Shown: positions 11,330 to 23,589 of the stretch, piece after piece
Position numbering within the stretch: position 1 is the first letter of the stretch
Layout: each line of letters starts with the position of its first letter
Origin: Rhynochetos jubatus
Taxonomy: Eukaryota > Chordata > Aves > Eurypygiformes > Rhynochetidae
Length of the DNA: 64,000 bases
Assembly: GCA_027574665.1 (NCBI GenBank)
Contig: CM050676.1
Coordinates: 5,880,157 to 5,944,156, forward strand
Reading direction: 5' to 3'
Position numbers and translations under genes: made by a program
Notes under the pieces: generated by a model
Databases searched by the model: none
Told to the model about the DNA's origin: nothing
Seen by the model: only the letters and a program-made list of their open reading frames with translations

Positions 11330-11780
11330 TTGTCACACAGACACACACACACCCCCCCGTACTCTACACACGCTCCGTGTCACCGACCACACTTGTCCAC
11401 GTGCCCCCTCGCACTCCCCAGCCCTCTCCCCGCCCGCCCCCGACACCCATGCACGTACCCTGGTGTGCTCACATGCGCAGTCTCACATGCCCATCGCCCC
11501 CCCCACTGCCCGCTTGCGCACCAACAACCCCTCACCCACGCACCCCCCGTTACTCACCGCGGGTGCCCTGTGGCAGCCCTGGCAGCCCCTCGCCTGTGCC
11601 CCCCCATGCCCACATGCCTGGTACACGGAGGCTCATCTCGCCCGCACACATCATGCGTACGCGTGTGCAAGCGCGAAGGGCCCGCCCGGGTGCGCGTGCG
11701 CCCACGTGCCACGTGTGTGCACCCCTGTAGGCACACGCACACACTCCACCGCCCTCAGCCCCGACTCGCCCACACCCCCC
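11330..11780. repeat. (CA)n microsatellite with C/CAC-rich tract
   Basis: A short (CA)n run at about 11334-11352 passes into roughly 400 bases of C-rich, CAC/CGCA-rich simple sequence (for example cacacgcacacactcc). Strand asymmetry is strong: the plus strand is almost free of G runs. No coding sense is supported. Confidence 0.8.
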
Positions 11781-11985
11781 ATGCGCACGGCCTGACCCCA
11801 GCAGGGTGCCAGGCAGGGGAGGGGATCAGGAGAGCGAGGGGCCTGCAGGGTGGCACCGGGCACCCCCCAGCAAGGCCGTGCAAAGGCGTGGGCAGCGCCC
11901 CCCGGTGCCAGCACCTGCACAGCCCGCAGCGCGGGGCAGGGCGCACCTGCTGAGCGGAGCATTGCCGGGGCTGTGCCGAGCAGGG

Positions 11986-12298
11986 GTGGTCGTGGCCGAG
12001 CTGGGGTGGCTGTGGCCGAGTTGGGGTGGCCACGCCAAGCTGGGGTGGCTGTGGCCAAGCAGGGGTGGCCGTGCTGAGCTGGGGTGCCTGTCGCCGAGCA
12101 GGGGTGGCTGTGGCCGAGGTGGGGTGGTTGTGGCCGAGCTGGGGTGGCCGTGGCTAAGTTGGGGTGGCCGTGGCCGAGCTGGGGTGGCCGTGGCGAGCAG
12201 GGGTGGCCGTGGCGAGCTGGGGTGGCCGTGGCCGAATTGGGGTGGCCGTGGCCAAGCAGGGGTGGCCGTGGCCGTGGCCGAGCTGGGGTGGCCATGCC
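11986..12298. repeat. GC-rich minisatellite, unit about 20 bp
   Basis: About 15 tandem copies of a unit close to GGGGTGGCCGTGGCCGAGCT, with copy lengths of 18-26 bases and point differences between copies. Every unit starts with a G4 run, so the plus strand could form G-quadruplexes. Open frames running through it are repeats of the same short peptide and are not taken as genes. Confidence 0.95.
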
Positions 12299-12499
12299 CT
12301 GCAGCTCCATGTACTCAGAGGGGCCAAGGCAGCTGCCCCTGACAGTGGCACATGCCCGGCTGCCGCGTGCCAGCCGCACAGCCCCCCGGCCCCGGCTGGC
12401 ACAGGGCGACTCCCGCAGCAGCCCCCCGGGCACTGCCCCCTCTTGTTCCCAGCGGGGCACGAAGGTGCCTCGCTTCCCATTTCCCCCCAGCCAGGGGTC

Positions 12500-13010
12500 T
12501 GTGCCAGGCGTGCGGCACCCCGCGGCCCCGTAGCTGCGCCGGCCGCAGCGGGCGGCAGGGCAGACCCGGGCTGCAGACGCTGCTCGGGAAGGGACAGCCC
12601 CGGGCTCCCGGCTTCCCATCAGCGGGGGCGGGGAGGGTCCGGCCAGAGCTTCCGGAGCCGGGAGCAAGAGCGACCTCGGCCCCGCGGCCGAGGCCTGGCG
12701 CGGCGCCCCCTCCACAGCGCTGGGCGGGGGTCGGGCGGGGGACCCACCCCCGAGCGGAGGAGAGCCCCCCCATTGGCTGCTCCGCCCCGCGAGACGGGAC
12801 ACCCGCACAGGAACCAATCATTAGGCTCCGTCGCTACTGCACGGCAGCCATTTTGTTTGCGGGCGCAGCCGCCATCGTTGTTGAGGGCTGCCATGTTGCG
12901 GGCCTCTCTCCATCCCCCACCGCAGGACCCCCGCCACTCCCCCGGTGCTGCGGCCTCCGCCGCGGGCAAGAATAAAGGAGAACGGGGAGCGCCGTTGGGT
13001 CGAACCCCAA
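12500..13010. promoter_or_regulatory. CpG island / promoter, gene not assigned
   Basis: Dense CpG with two CCAAT boxes in opposite directions (inverted at 12772-12776, direct at 12814-12818), a GC box (ccgcccc, about 12782) and three YY1-like sites reading on the minus strand: AAAATGGCTGC (about 12844-12855), ACGATGGCGGC (about 12868-12880) and AACATGGCAGC (about 12886-12899). The YY1 orientation suggests leftward transcription, which would make it the start of the GRAM gene, but no exon chain links them. A plus-strand start is equally possible. Confidence 0.6.
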
Positions 13011-13528
13011 GAGCCCTTGTGCATGCCCCAAGCCCTGCTCTTGCTCCCCCAGCCGTGGGGGTCCCCCATGTCCGGAGCAGAGCCCAGGCCCCGAGGGTCC
13101 TGCCCGCGTAGAGAGGGTCCCAGGGAACACACCAAGAGCAGTTCTCCACGCTTAGAGGTGCTTCGGTTTTTTTTCCTCTCCTTTTTCTCCTCCTTTAAAA
13201 AGTGCCGTTTGTATATACTGACCTTAGAAACGCAGGGTGAAACAGGGCCGGGCACCCGTCCCCCGAGGACGGACCCCTGCAGCCTGGCCCGGGGCCTTCT
13301 AGTGTTACACTTGTGCAAGCACAGGGTGACATCCTTCACGAGTCCCCAGGCAGGGCACAGGGAGATTGGGGGGGGGGGAATGAGTCCAGTGCAAGGTGAC
13401 AGGGAGACGGGGCAGGCGGCCCGCCCCAGAGCCTGTGCCCTGTCCCAGCGCCATCCCCTCCCGTGGGGGTCCCTCCAGGCAGAGCTCAGCAGCGTGGACA
13501 CCACAGTGGCTGAGGACATGGACCCTGC
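13010..13528 (-). other. MFSD12: Probable MFSD12 3'UTR
   Basis: About 500 bases between the MFSD12 stop and the CpG island. No canonical AATAAA was seen on the minus strand; the transcript end is therefore uncertain. A G-run of about 11 lies near 13370 and a poly(T)/TC tract near 13165-13195. No ORF of note. Confidence 0.45.
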
Positions 13529-16500
13529 TCAGTTGACGGTGCTGCCCTGGCTCCTTCCCTCCACACTCTCCATCCTGCCGTAGGGGGGCCCCACTCCACT
13601 CAGCCCCTGCACGCAGACAGCATCTGTGGGGATGGGAGGGAAGGGACAGGTCAGGAGCCATTGTAGCTGCTGGGGTGACCCACCACATGGCTGGCCTGGA
13701 CCTTCTGGACTCTCATGTCACTGGTATGAGGGGCCCTCCCCAGCACATCCCCAAGGCAGCACAGGGATGTCTGTCCCCTCCCCCCACCCCAGAGCAAGAC
13801 ACAAGCATCCAGCATGGCAGAGAGGCAGCTGCTGAGCCGGCACTAAGCACTGGTGCCTGGATCCCCGGGCAGGCAAGGGGCAACCTGCCCCCAGCACCTG
13901 CCCCTGCATTTGGCTACCAGCACGTGGAGCAGCCCTGGCATCCCTTGGTGACCCAAGGGGTGCCAGGGTCAGCACAGTCATCGCAGGGCGAGGCAGGAGT
14001 AGATCCTGCCCTACATGACAGCACCACAAGCAGGTGCAGTCCACGGATCCCCGGACAGAAGCGGCTCCCCAGGAGCAGCAGAAGCAGGATGGTTGCCCTG
14101 CGCCAAGTGCCCACCATGAGGGTTCCCTCACGGGCAGGGCTGCGAGGTCCCCACAGCCAGCTCTGCCACAGCACCTCCCACTGGGACAGGGCTCCCACTG
14201 CCTCCCCACAGCTGGGGCCATCTGGAAAGACACTTTCACTTTAGCCTAGACTGGCAGAAGACATGGAGCTCCCAGTGCCCCCAGCCACATGCCTGCCCCA
14301 CCCCCGGTGCCCCCAGCCTCACTCACGGTAGCGGATACGGATGGGCCAGACCATAATGCAGCACAGAGAGGCGATGGCAGCAATGGCAATGCCTCCGGTG
14401 ACCAACACCATCACCCAGTGATAGAAGCTGATACAGGCAGGGCAGCAGAGCTCAGTCCTGCAGGGAGAGGGTGGGGATGTGGCTTGGTGGGCAGGACCAG
14501 AGCAGAGCCCAGTGCTGTCCGAGTGCGCTGGGGCTGCTGACTGCAGGGCCCATGTCCTCAGTGTCAGCACTGGTTCACAGTGGGGCATGAGGGAAAGGTC
14601 CAGGGCAAGGAGAGAGGGCAGCACCCTGAACAGTCAGGTCCACAGCCCCTTCTTGCACCCCTCATCTAGGCCAGAAGCCTAGAAGCCCAGAAGCTGAGGA
14701 AGGATTTCAGACAAATCAGAGCCGTTTTCCACCTGTGTGTCTCGCTCCGAGCCAGGGATATTTGCTGCCTGGCCCCAGGCAATGTGGTTGGGGTGGCCAT
14801 TGGGAGGGTTCCTGCCCTGCAGGGACACTTACGGGCACGGGTGTAGGTTCTGGATCGCCATCACAGCCAGGCCGTTGGCCATCTTGTCCGTGAAGCTCAT
14901 GGCACCATAGACGAAGGCACCGCTGTGCTGCAAGGGGAGAGGACACACCATCAGCCACTGTGCTGAGCCCGGCGCTGGCGGTGCCAGCCTTGTGCCCTCT
15001 CATGGGCAGAGCCCATATTACAGCAGAGCCCGGGCACAGGGGATAGGGCTGCCAGCACCCCCCCAGCAGAGCCCCCTCGAAGGGGTCTCTGCTCCCCGCC
15101 CCCCCCAATCTTGCGCTGGTGACCGCCCCAGCCCGTAAGCTCTGAGGCCTGCCAGGACACCCTGGTCTGTCACGGCCGGGAGGAGCAGACATACCGTGTT
15201 GGTGCCAATAAGATCTGCTGTCATGGAGAGGGAGGTGACCAGGATGGTGGCCGAGCCAGCCCCAAGCAGCACAGCCGCCCCGTAGATCTCTGCTCCCATC
15301 TGCCTGGCCAGGGTCACCCAGGAGGCAAAGGCCAAGATCACCAGGATGCCCACGAAGTAAGTCAACTGCTCCAGGCCAGCGTGGGACAGGCAGAGAGAGA
15401 AGGAAGAGCTCAGACCCCAGCTCGCTGACACCCAGCAAGGGTGAGTGGGAAGGCATGGGGGCCAGCTGCTGCTACGACCCCCGCGGACAGCTGTGGCTCT
15501 CTCCCAGACAGTTTTAAACAAGGAGCCCCCAAACAGCAAGGGCCTTGCGTCGATCTGGGCTGTTTGACAGCGTTGGCTGCAGCCCAGTAGCTGAGCCACC
15601 AGCAAAGCTGCAGGCAGGGTGCCTGCATAGGGCATGGGTCACCCAACCGGCAGAAGAGATGGGGGCTTACTGGGGAACAGTCCTGCAGTGCAGAGTGGGA
15701 TGCACTGGAGGGGCAGCCCCCTCCTTCTGCCACTGTTGACCCCCAGTGCCAGCCCAGGGTGGCTCAGCCAAACCTTCTCTCTGCCTCTCATGGGCACCAT
15801 GGGGTCAGGGCTGCACAGGACAGGCTGACTCTGGACCAGCATCATTTTTCCCAACCTCAGAGATGTGCAGGATAGGCCCATGCCTCCTCACTCTGCCCAC
15901 CACCCACACTGTCCCAGTAAGACCCACGCTGCAGCAGGGGTTTTTCTGCACAGGATGCAGGAGGGATCCCTGCTCTCCAGCCAGGCTCAGGTGTGCCAGG
16001 TGCTCTGCTCACTTGTGCGGTCGGGATCTGGCCCCTGGGCCTTTCCTTGGGTCTAATTCAAACCTCAACAGGTCCCCAGGACTCACATTTCGACCTATCC
16101 ACTTATTCACAGGCTTCATGAGGAAAGAGGAGAGGAAGCCACTGATATACATCACCAGGGGAATGGTGGCGATGTACTTCTGTGAGAGACAAAGACAGGG
16201 AGAAAATGAGCTCCAGACCATCACACAGGACCCTTGCGCACGACCTCGACACACGGACAGGGACCCGCCCTGCACCCACCTTGGGCAATAGCAGTGAGTT
16301 GGTCAGGTACATGGCGATGTAGGTCTGGGACAGGTTAACGATGAGCCGGGTGGACATGTAAAGCACTGCAACCTGTGAGGTGAGAGACAGGACAGCACTG
16401 CTCAACCCATGCAAACTGGAGGTAGGGAAAGCTGGCACCTTCCATGCCCAACCCTGTCATGGCACAGATGCCCACTGAGAGGGCAACAGCCCCCCTGACA

Positions 16501-19500
16501 TGGTAGGTGGGTGCCCAGTACAGCCCATCTCCATCCTCACCTGCACCAGGACCATGTCCCAGTGCCAGAGGATGCCCACAGCACCCAGGCAGGGCAGCAG
16601 CCCAGGACAGGCGCTGCAAACCCTGCCCACAGCCATACCTGGTAGAAGGCAGGCTCCAGCAGCCAGTCCTTCCAGATCAGCAGTGGGCGCGGGAGGCTTG
16701 TAGGCTCCTTCTGCAGCAGGGGTGTGCTCTCCTCCAGCTGGGGCAGTGAGCCTAGCGGGTACGGCTTCTCTTTCGTGCCCAGGTGGAAGATGAGGGAGAA
16801 CACGGCCCCCAGCCCCACCACGATGAGGGACAGGTTCTGGGTGAGGCAGAGGAGGTGAGCATAAAAGGGGGTGCCCTTTGCCCTCCCATCATCCACCCCC
16901 AGCAGTCTGGTGGATAAAGAGGGGTTCCCAAAAACCCAGCGAATGCTCAGTGCAGCCCTTCCCCAGTGCAGTCAGTGAGATTTCAGGGCACTGCTATTTC
17001 ACTCCTCCCGGTACCTCCCCAGCTGAGCCATGTCCCAAGGGAAGGCAGGATTCCAGGGATTGAGCCTTGCCACTTACCCGAAATATAGGGACATCTTGGA
17101 TGCCTAAGTGCTCTGTGCGGTCAGGCTGGTCCACCTGGAAGTTCAGCAGAAGCCAGGCCAGGCCGTACACAGTGATATTTGCCATGACGGTAAAGGCATA
17201 CCTGAGGGGAGACAGCACCTCAGGGTGATGCAAGGGACGAGCACAGACCCAGACACAGCAGGGACACCTCGACCCAAGGCTGCCCTCCAAGCCAGGCATG
17301 CTACAGCCAGCTGTGCAGCCCAGTGTCGTCGATGAGGCAACACCTCCAGGAGCACGCAGCGTCTGTCCAGGCATTAGCCTTACTAGAGACCTCCCAGCAC
17401 ACCCAATCCAAGCCTTGGGGGATGACTGGGAGGAAACCAAGATCCCTCTGGGTCAGCCTGTCCACCCTCCAGTCACAGCTCACCTCTGCCCCAGGGTGCC
17501 CTGAGCTGCCCGACCTGGAGCCCCCATAGACGGACTTCTTGGCCCCAGGGTTACCCCAACACTGCCATACATCCTCCCTGCCCAGCTGCGCTGTGGTTCC
17601 CGCTCGCCTGCCGGAAGGAGAACTTCCTCCCACCGGGGCAGATAACCAAGCCCTGCTCCACCTGATAAACACTCCTTCCCACAGCCTGATCCTACCAGAT
17701 AAGCAATGCCGAGCTGGGCTCTGTGCCCAGCCTGGCCCTGGGGCCACCCCCACCTATGGGCAGCCTGCGCAGGGCCATGCCCAGCTCTCCCTGGGGGCAT
17801 CCAGGGGGGTCTATTCCTCCCCTGTGAGCATCACCCTCCAGTCCTGAAGAAGTGTCCCCAGGTCAGGGAAGTGTCCCATGGACTGTGTCACCAACATTCC
17901 TGGTCCCTCCTGGCCCCAAAGGGTTTGGGCCACAGCCCAGAAGAACAGTATCACTTGGACACACCCTGCAGGATGCCCACACAGCCCAATCCTGGTCCTG
18001 CCGTACCGAGGGTTCAAGTGTGCCACAGCACACAGGGTACATTGGACCCGTGGCACCCAGAGGACCTCTTGTCACATAAATGATGGGACCCAGCACAGGC
18101 AGGGCTGCTCCCCCAGGTTCAGGGGACACACAGGTCTGGCCATCTCACCTGAAAGCTGTGAGCTCCACCTTCTCATGGTCAGTGGTCACCAGCTCAGGGA
18201 TGAGGGACAGGTGGGAGATCTGTGTGGCTGCCCAGCCAATTTGGAAGATGATGATGAAAGGGAGGTAGTAGATGAAGGCTGCCCACTGCGGCGTGTTCTC
18301 CTTGCAACCCAGGCAGGGGTTGAAGATGAAGGGGAAGGACACGAGGACACAGGTGGTGCCTGGAAAGAGAGCAGAGCAGTGAGTGGCTGCAAACCCTGTT
18401 TCCCTGTTTCCAAACAGCCCCAGCCAGCTCAGACATAGATGGACAGACACAGCCAACCCTCTGCCAGGATAGGTCCTACCCCACAGGGCTGGGGATGGAG
18501 GTGGGCCCCTTCCCCCAGCTAGGTGAGACACATGGAGCCCCAGATCCCTCCCTCACCCTGTCCTGCACAGGGTGATGTCCTTCCTTCTTGCACCCAGTGG
18601 CAAGACAGACAGACACTTGTCAGCAGACTTTTCCCAGCCAAGATCCCCCTGCAAAGCACAGCACCATCTTGCACCCACTATGTCCCCCCTCAAAAGTCTG
18701 GAGGACAGACCCTCCTGCCGTCACAACACTCAGCCACTAACGGCTCCTCTCCCCATCTCCAGCATGCTGCTAACCAGCCCCAAGAACAGGCGCTGCCCTG
18801 CCACATGCCCGAGGGTGATAAAGCACCCGGAGGGCCAGGAAAGCTCCAGGCTACCCTGCAGGTACAGGGCCAGCCCATCTGTCCTCTTGTCCCTTCTCCG
18901 GTGGGGCTAGCAGAGGGAGCCACACTCCCTCCTTGCCGAAGTCACCGGCTGAGCGATGGCCAGGGACACCCCCAGTGCGACAGAGGGGGACAGGAGCAGA
19001 TCTGCTCCCACGCTGGGCTCTGAGCCATGGGAAGGTCCCGGCTGAGTCAGGAACAACAGAGCCAGGCCCCTCCTTCTGCCGCAGCATGACGGCAGCGTGG
19101 GGACGCCTGCGTGGAGCAGGCAGGGACACGCTGGCTTCTCCCTCCCCTTTCACAAGGTTACGGAGGAAAGCTGCTGAGATGCACTGCTGCTCCTGGGCCC
19201 AGGCGCTGATGTGGAGGTGGCCATGCGCCCTGTCCCATGTGTCCCCAGCTTCACCAGGCACTGCCGAAGAGCCGCGGGAACCTGTTCCTATTGCTAAGGG
19301 GAACCTGCAGCCGCTTTGCCAGGTTCCCAGCGTCCCCTTGCCAGGGGACTTTGCAAGATCCTCCTCCTCATGAGAAATTTCTCCTCCTCTCACCCGTGAA
19401 CAGCAATTCCTCCTCCTCACTGCTTCCACATGACTCAGCCACCCCAGCTGCCACAGGGATGGGACAAAGCGGTTCTCCCTGCACAGAGGGCAGACAGCGA

Positions 19501-22500
19501 CAATCCCAGCCCGGCCTGGATCCATCCTGAGCAAGGATCCCAGCAGGGTGCTGGTGCTGCCCTGTACAGGCTCGCAGCTGGCTCTGGTGTTCCAGGAGCT
19601 CCCTGGAACAACAGTGTCTTTGCCCCAGACGAACCACTGGGATGGGAAGGGTCCAAGAAGGATCAGACCAGACCTCCTTTGTTCCCTGTCACAGTGCTGT
19701 TGGTTTTAACTAAGACCCATCTCGAAGATCGGGAAGGCTCTGCCCCCTCCACAGTCCCAGCCCCGCAGGGTCAGGCCGTGCAGTCCCCTAAGGGCTGCAA
19801 GGGACTTGCCCATGTCCCCAGGGAAGCTGCGGGCCCCAGACTGCTGCAGCCTCCACCTGCGCCCTCCATCGTCACCATCCCCCACGCAGGAGACTCCTGT
19901 GACTCCCTCCTCTTCATGGCCCCCAGGGACAGACAGTGCTCACCACCCCCACTGGCCACCCCCATGGAGCCGTACTCCTCTGTCACGGCGCTATGAGCTG
20001 CATCCTGACACCCACATGTCCCTGGGTCTGCCCAAGCGAATGTGGCTTCACCAGGAGATGTCCTGGGGATACCGAGACCACCCTGCCCATCCCTGCAGCA
20101 CCTCCCGGGCAGGCAGCAGAGGTCAAGGCTCTCATCTCCCAGCCCTGCAAAGCAGGATCACGAGAATCATGGGAATGCCAGGCTGCATGGCACAGGCACC
20201 CCAGGCAGGGAATTTGGGACAGCGCTGCCAAACCAGCTCAGACAGGCAGCAAAGAGCCGCTCATCCTTCCCAGCCCATTGCGGCAGGAAGCTGCTCCCTC
20301 AAAAAAGCCAGCGACAGGCAGGCTGGACAGTGGGGTGAGTCACCCAGGACCGCCGGCACTGGCAGCCCAGCGCCCGTGGTGGGGAGATGCCACTGATGAT
20401 AACTCGTGGTATCTCCCCCCCACCACCCCAAGACTGTGGTTTCACAACGTTTCCTCTGATCTGAGCACGGGTTGCCACCAGATGAGCCGCTCCGCTCCCG
20501 TGCGGAGCCTCTTGCCACAGCGTGACTGAGTGAGCCCAGAGCAGTACCGGCGCGGCCGGTTTCATCGGGTTTGCCAGCCCCGCTCAGTCACACCGTGGTC
20601 AGCAAGGGAGATGTCGGGGTAGCCCCCACCTTCTAGGAATATGTCATGCTCCAGCCAGGGAAATACAGCGTCTCTCCGTGCCGCTGAAGCAGGGAGGGCA
20701 GGGCAGGGGGCTCTGCTCCTGGGGCTCTGCTCCGGCCGGCAGCTGCAGCCCCTGTGCGGGGCGTGATTCAGGACTTCCCCATCGGTGCACCCAGCTGGAG
20801 CCAGCCTGCCCGGGGAAGGCGGGGGGAAGCACAGCTCCAGCCACTTCCTTAAATCTAGGGTGCAGACGTAGCTGACACTGCAGGGGGAGGGGGTGTGTGG
20901 GAAGCTGCTCTCCCCTGCAGCCGACTCACCAAGCAAAACAGCCTTATCAGGCGACCATTCAGTTACTCGAAGCGGTTGGCCGAGATAAATTTGGGATCAA
21001 GATAAGAGCACCCACACTACAACTGTCTTCTCTCCATGCGGGTCCACTCTGGGCAAGCAGCACTGGGGTGTCACCATGCTGTTACCGGGAGGAAGGTCTT
21101 TATCTCTGGCTGTCGCTGGACATTTCTTCACACTAACTGCCCCATTCCCCACGGCCAGCTCAGCAGGGATGGGGCACAGCAGGGATGGGGCAGGCTCCTG
21201 TGCTCCTTGCAGCACCAAGGACCCTTTCTCCCAGTCATGCTGTCACCTCAGAGACAGCGTGTTGGGGATCCCAACAAAGGAGCCCCCACTTCACTGCATT
21301 TTTTGACCCCAGGGCACAGTGAGTGCCTAACTCGTGCCAAGCTGGTGCCTCCTCCGCATCCCCACGGGGCCTTTACTCATCGAGTACCAGCTGCCTTCCC
21401 CTGCTGCGGCTGGGCAGTGCTGCCTGCAAACATAGCACACAGGGTGCCCAGCCCTGGTATGGTCCAGGGCCCCGTGCCCCCATGGACCCCCACGGGGACA
21501 ACCAAGAGGTGCCTGGCCACAGGCACATCCCTGGTAAACCCCAGGCTCCCGGGAAAGCCCAGACTTTACTGATGATCTTGGTTCAGCTGTAGCATCGACT
21601 GGCTAAGCACACAGCTCTCACCCTGACTCGATGCCACCCCCACGCAGGGGCACCCTGCAGCCCTCCACTGCCACGCAGGGATGGTCCGAGGGACAGCAGG
21701 GAGCCCCAGGCTGGGGGGGCACGGGACAGCACAGTGCCCCTTCCCCATCCTGATTCAGCCATCCGTGCCCGGGGTATCCTGGAGCACCCCGCTGTCCCAT
21801 ATGCATGGGGCACACCAGTCCCCACTTCACTGCCACGGGGGGATGCTGCCCCTCCATGTGCCAGAAAGGCACCTCCTGGTCTCCCCCCCCTCCATGCAAG
21901 GCACCCCAGGCCTATCTCCCCTCACCCAGGGTACTGCCACCTCAGCCCTGATACTGCTGTCCATACAGGGCACCCAGGAAAGCCACCCCAGGGCAGCCCC
22001 TTTTCCACAGGGGGGTTGCTCCCTTCCACCCCAGGGCACCCAATTCTGCTCACCCCTGGGGCTGCCCATCTCCACCTGGGCAGGGGGTGTCCCAGTCCCC
22101 ACCTTACTGCCACAGGGGCTGTTCCCCCCTCCCGGCAGGGGGCTCCAGGAAGGCTTCTGTGGGGCTCACCCCCACCCCAGAAAGGCTCCCTCAGGCCCAC
22201 CCATCATCAGGGAGGCTTCCCTCCACACAGGGCACTCTCGTTCCCCGGGCATCCCCAAAGCATCCCCTTTCTCCCCCCAAGAAAGGCATCCCTGGGTTTT
22301 ACCCCCTCACTCAGGGCATCCCAGAAAGGCATTCCACACCACTCAGGGCATCCCAGAAAGGCACCCTTGTCCAACTTCCCCCTCAGGGTACCCCAAAAAC
22401 GTACCCTGTGGCTGATCCTGAACCCCAGAAAGGCTCCCTCAGGGCCACCCCTCTCCACCCAGGGCACGTGGGAAAGGCACCCAGCTCCAGCCAACTCAGA

Positions 22501-23319
22501 AAGGCTCTCTAGGGGCCAAACCTCTCCACCCAGAGCATCCCAGAAAGGCACCCTGTTCCCTTCCAATCCAGGGCATCCCCAGGGCTGAATCTCCCCAACT
22601 CAGACCACCCCAGAAAGGCACCCCTCTACACACAAGGCATCCCAGAAAGGCACCCTTGTCCCATTTGCCCCCCAGAGCACCCCAGAAAGGCACTCTGGGG
22701 CTGATCCTGCACCCCAGAAAGGCTCCTTCAGGGCTACCCCTCTCCACCCAGGGCATCCCAGAAAGGCACCCTGGTTCCCCGGCCATCCAGGGCATCCCCG
22801 GGGCTGAACCCCAACCCAGAAAGGGGCTGACCCTCCCCAACCCAGAGCACCCCAGGAAGGCACCCTTAGTCCTGTTTTCCCCCCAGAAAGGCTGTCCCGG
22901 GGCCATCCCTCTCCACTTAAGGCATCCCAGGAAGGCTCCCCCAGCTCTGACGCCCCCAACCCAGAGCAGCCCTGCAGAGCCCCCCTCCCAGCCCCCCAGC
23001 ACCCACCGGCGAGGTGCCAGGACTTCCTCCGCCCGTAGCGGCCGCAGCCGGCGGAGCGGTCGGCCTCGTAGCCGAGGAGCGGCGTGCAGAGCCCGTCGGC
23101 CGCCTGCCCGGCCAGCAGCAGGGCGCCGGCCAGGCGGTGGCCGTAGCCCAGCACGGCGTGCAGGTAGAGCAGCAGGTAGGTGAACCACAGCGAGGCGCAC
23201 AGGTCGTTCAGGAAGTGCCCGGCCGCAAAGCTCAGCCGCGCCCGCAGCGGCAGCTCCGCCGCGGCCGCGGCCGCGCCCGCTCCCGCGCCCGCTCCCGCGC
23301 CCACCGGAGGCTCCGCCAT
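13529..23319 (-). CDS. MFSD12: MFSD12, lysosomal/melanosomal major-facilitator transporter
   Basis: MFSD12 is a 12-helix MFS protein of lysosomes and melanosomes needed for cysteine import; in mammals its loss alters pigment. Minus-strand exons: 23007-23319, 18149-18359, 17078-17201, 16639-16836, 16280-16372, 16087-16179, 15195-15365, 14833-14927, 14327-14457 and 13529-13623; all phases agree and give 507 residues (human about 480). Seen: an Ala/Gly-rich N-terminus, the first helix block [100 protein letters not shown] and [14 protein letters not shown]. The start ATG (23317-23319) precedes the conserved block. Exon 9 has its own TGA (14319-14321) if its donor TACC/GTGAGT is not used; the spliced last exon adds 31 residues including PPY. 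Intron 1 (4.6 kb) carries the repeats listed separately. Confidence 0.95.
21680..22960. repeat. Nested tandem repeat array in MFSD12 intron 1
   Basis: Dozens of copies of a short block around CCCAGAAAGGCACCC separated by 20-50 bases. A longer unit of about 290 bases is visible: the block that starts CTGATCCTGAACCCCAG at 22412 recurs at 22701 with few differences, each followed by GGCTCC, CCCCTCTCCACCCAGGGCA and the next AGAAAGGCACCC. The left half (21.7-22.2 kb) is more diverged. Many minus-strand open frames here repeat motifs such as WGAFLGC and are not genes. Confidence 0.9.
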
Positions 23320-23560
23320 GGCACGCCGCCGCCGGCCCGCAGCGCCCGGGACTGGACGGGACGGGGCGGGGCGGGGCTGCGGCGCTGCCCGGCCCCGCCA
23401 TCCTGGTGCTGCCCCGCTCGGCCAGCTCTGCCTGCCCCCTTGCCCCGAGGGGTCGCCGCCTCCCGCGCTGGGGGAGAGCGGTCCGAGCGGTGCCCGCCAG
23501 GGCTCCTCACCCCCGAGCCCGGCGGGCGCTGGGACCCCGCAGCGCGGAGGGGAGGGCTGC
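23000..23560 (-). promoter_or_regulatory. MFSD12: MFSD12 CpG-island promoter and first exon
   Basis: Dense CpG around the MFSD12 start codon (23317-23319). Just upstream on the minus strand are GC-box-like runs (ggacggggcggggcgggg, about 23360-23378). The start site is not visible; a TATA box was not found. Confidence 0.65.
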
Positions 23561-23589
23561 GGTGTCTGGGGCACGGGGGTCGCCGGGGC

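Larger units (their letters stand above)
9367..12500. other. No assignable gene; possible 5' exons of the GRAM gene
   Basis: Very GC-rich sequence. Long open frames exist on both strands (for example 9501-10481 plus and 9529-11010 minus) but none shows a recognisable domain, and stop codons are rare here by composition. It may hide the 5' end of the leftward GRAM gene. A G-run of about 13 lies near 9470, a MIR-core-like string (gcctcagtttcccc) near 9716, and the repeats listed separately at 11.3-12.3 kb. Confidence 0.5.

Noticed and set aside
11806-12342. Repeat protein with WPSWGG-like units
   Set aside because: It is the 20-bp minisatellite read in an open frame; no start context, splice or conservation argument.
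12971-12976. AATAAA on the plus strand in the CpG island
   Set aside because: No plus-strand gene ends here; it lies inside a promoter-like region.
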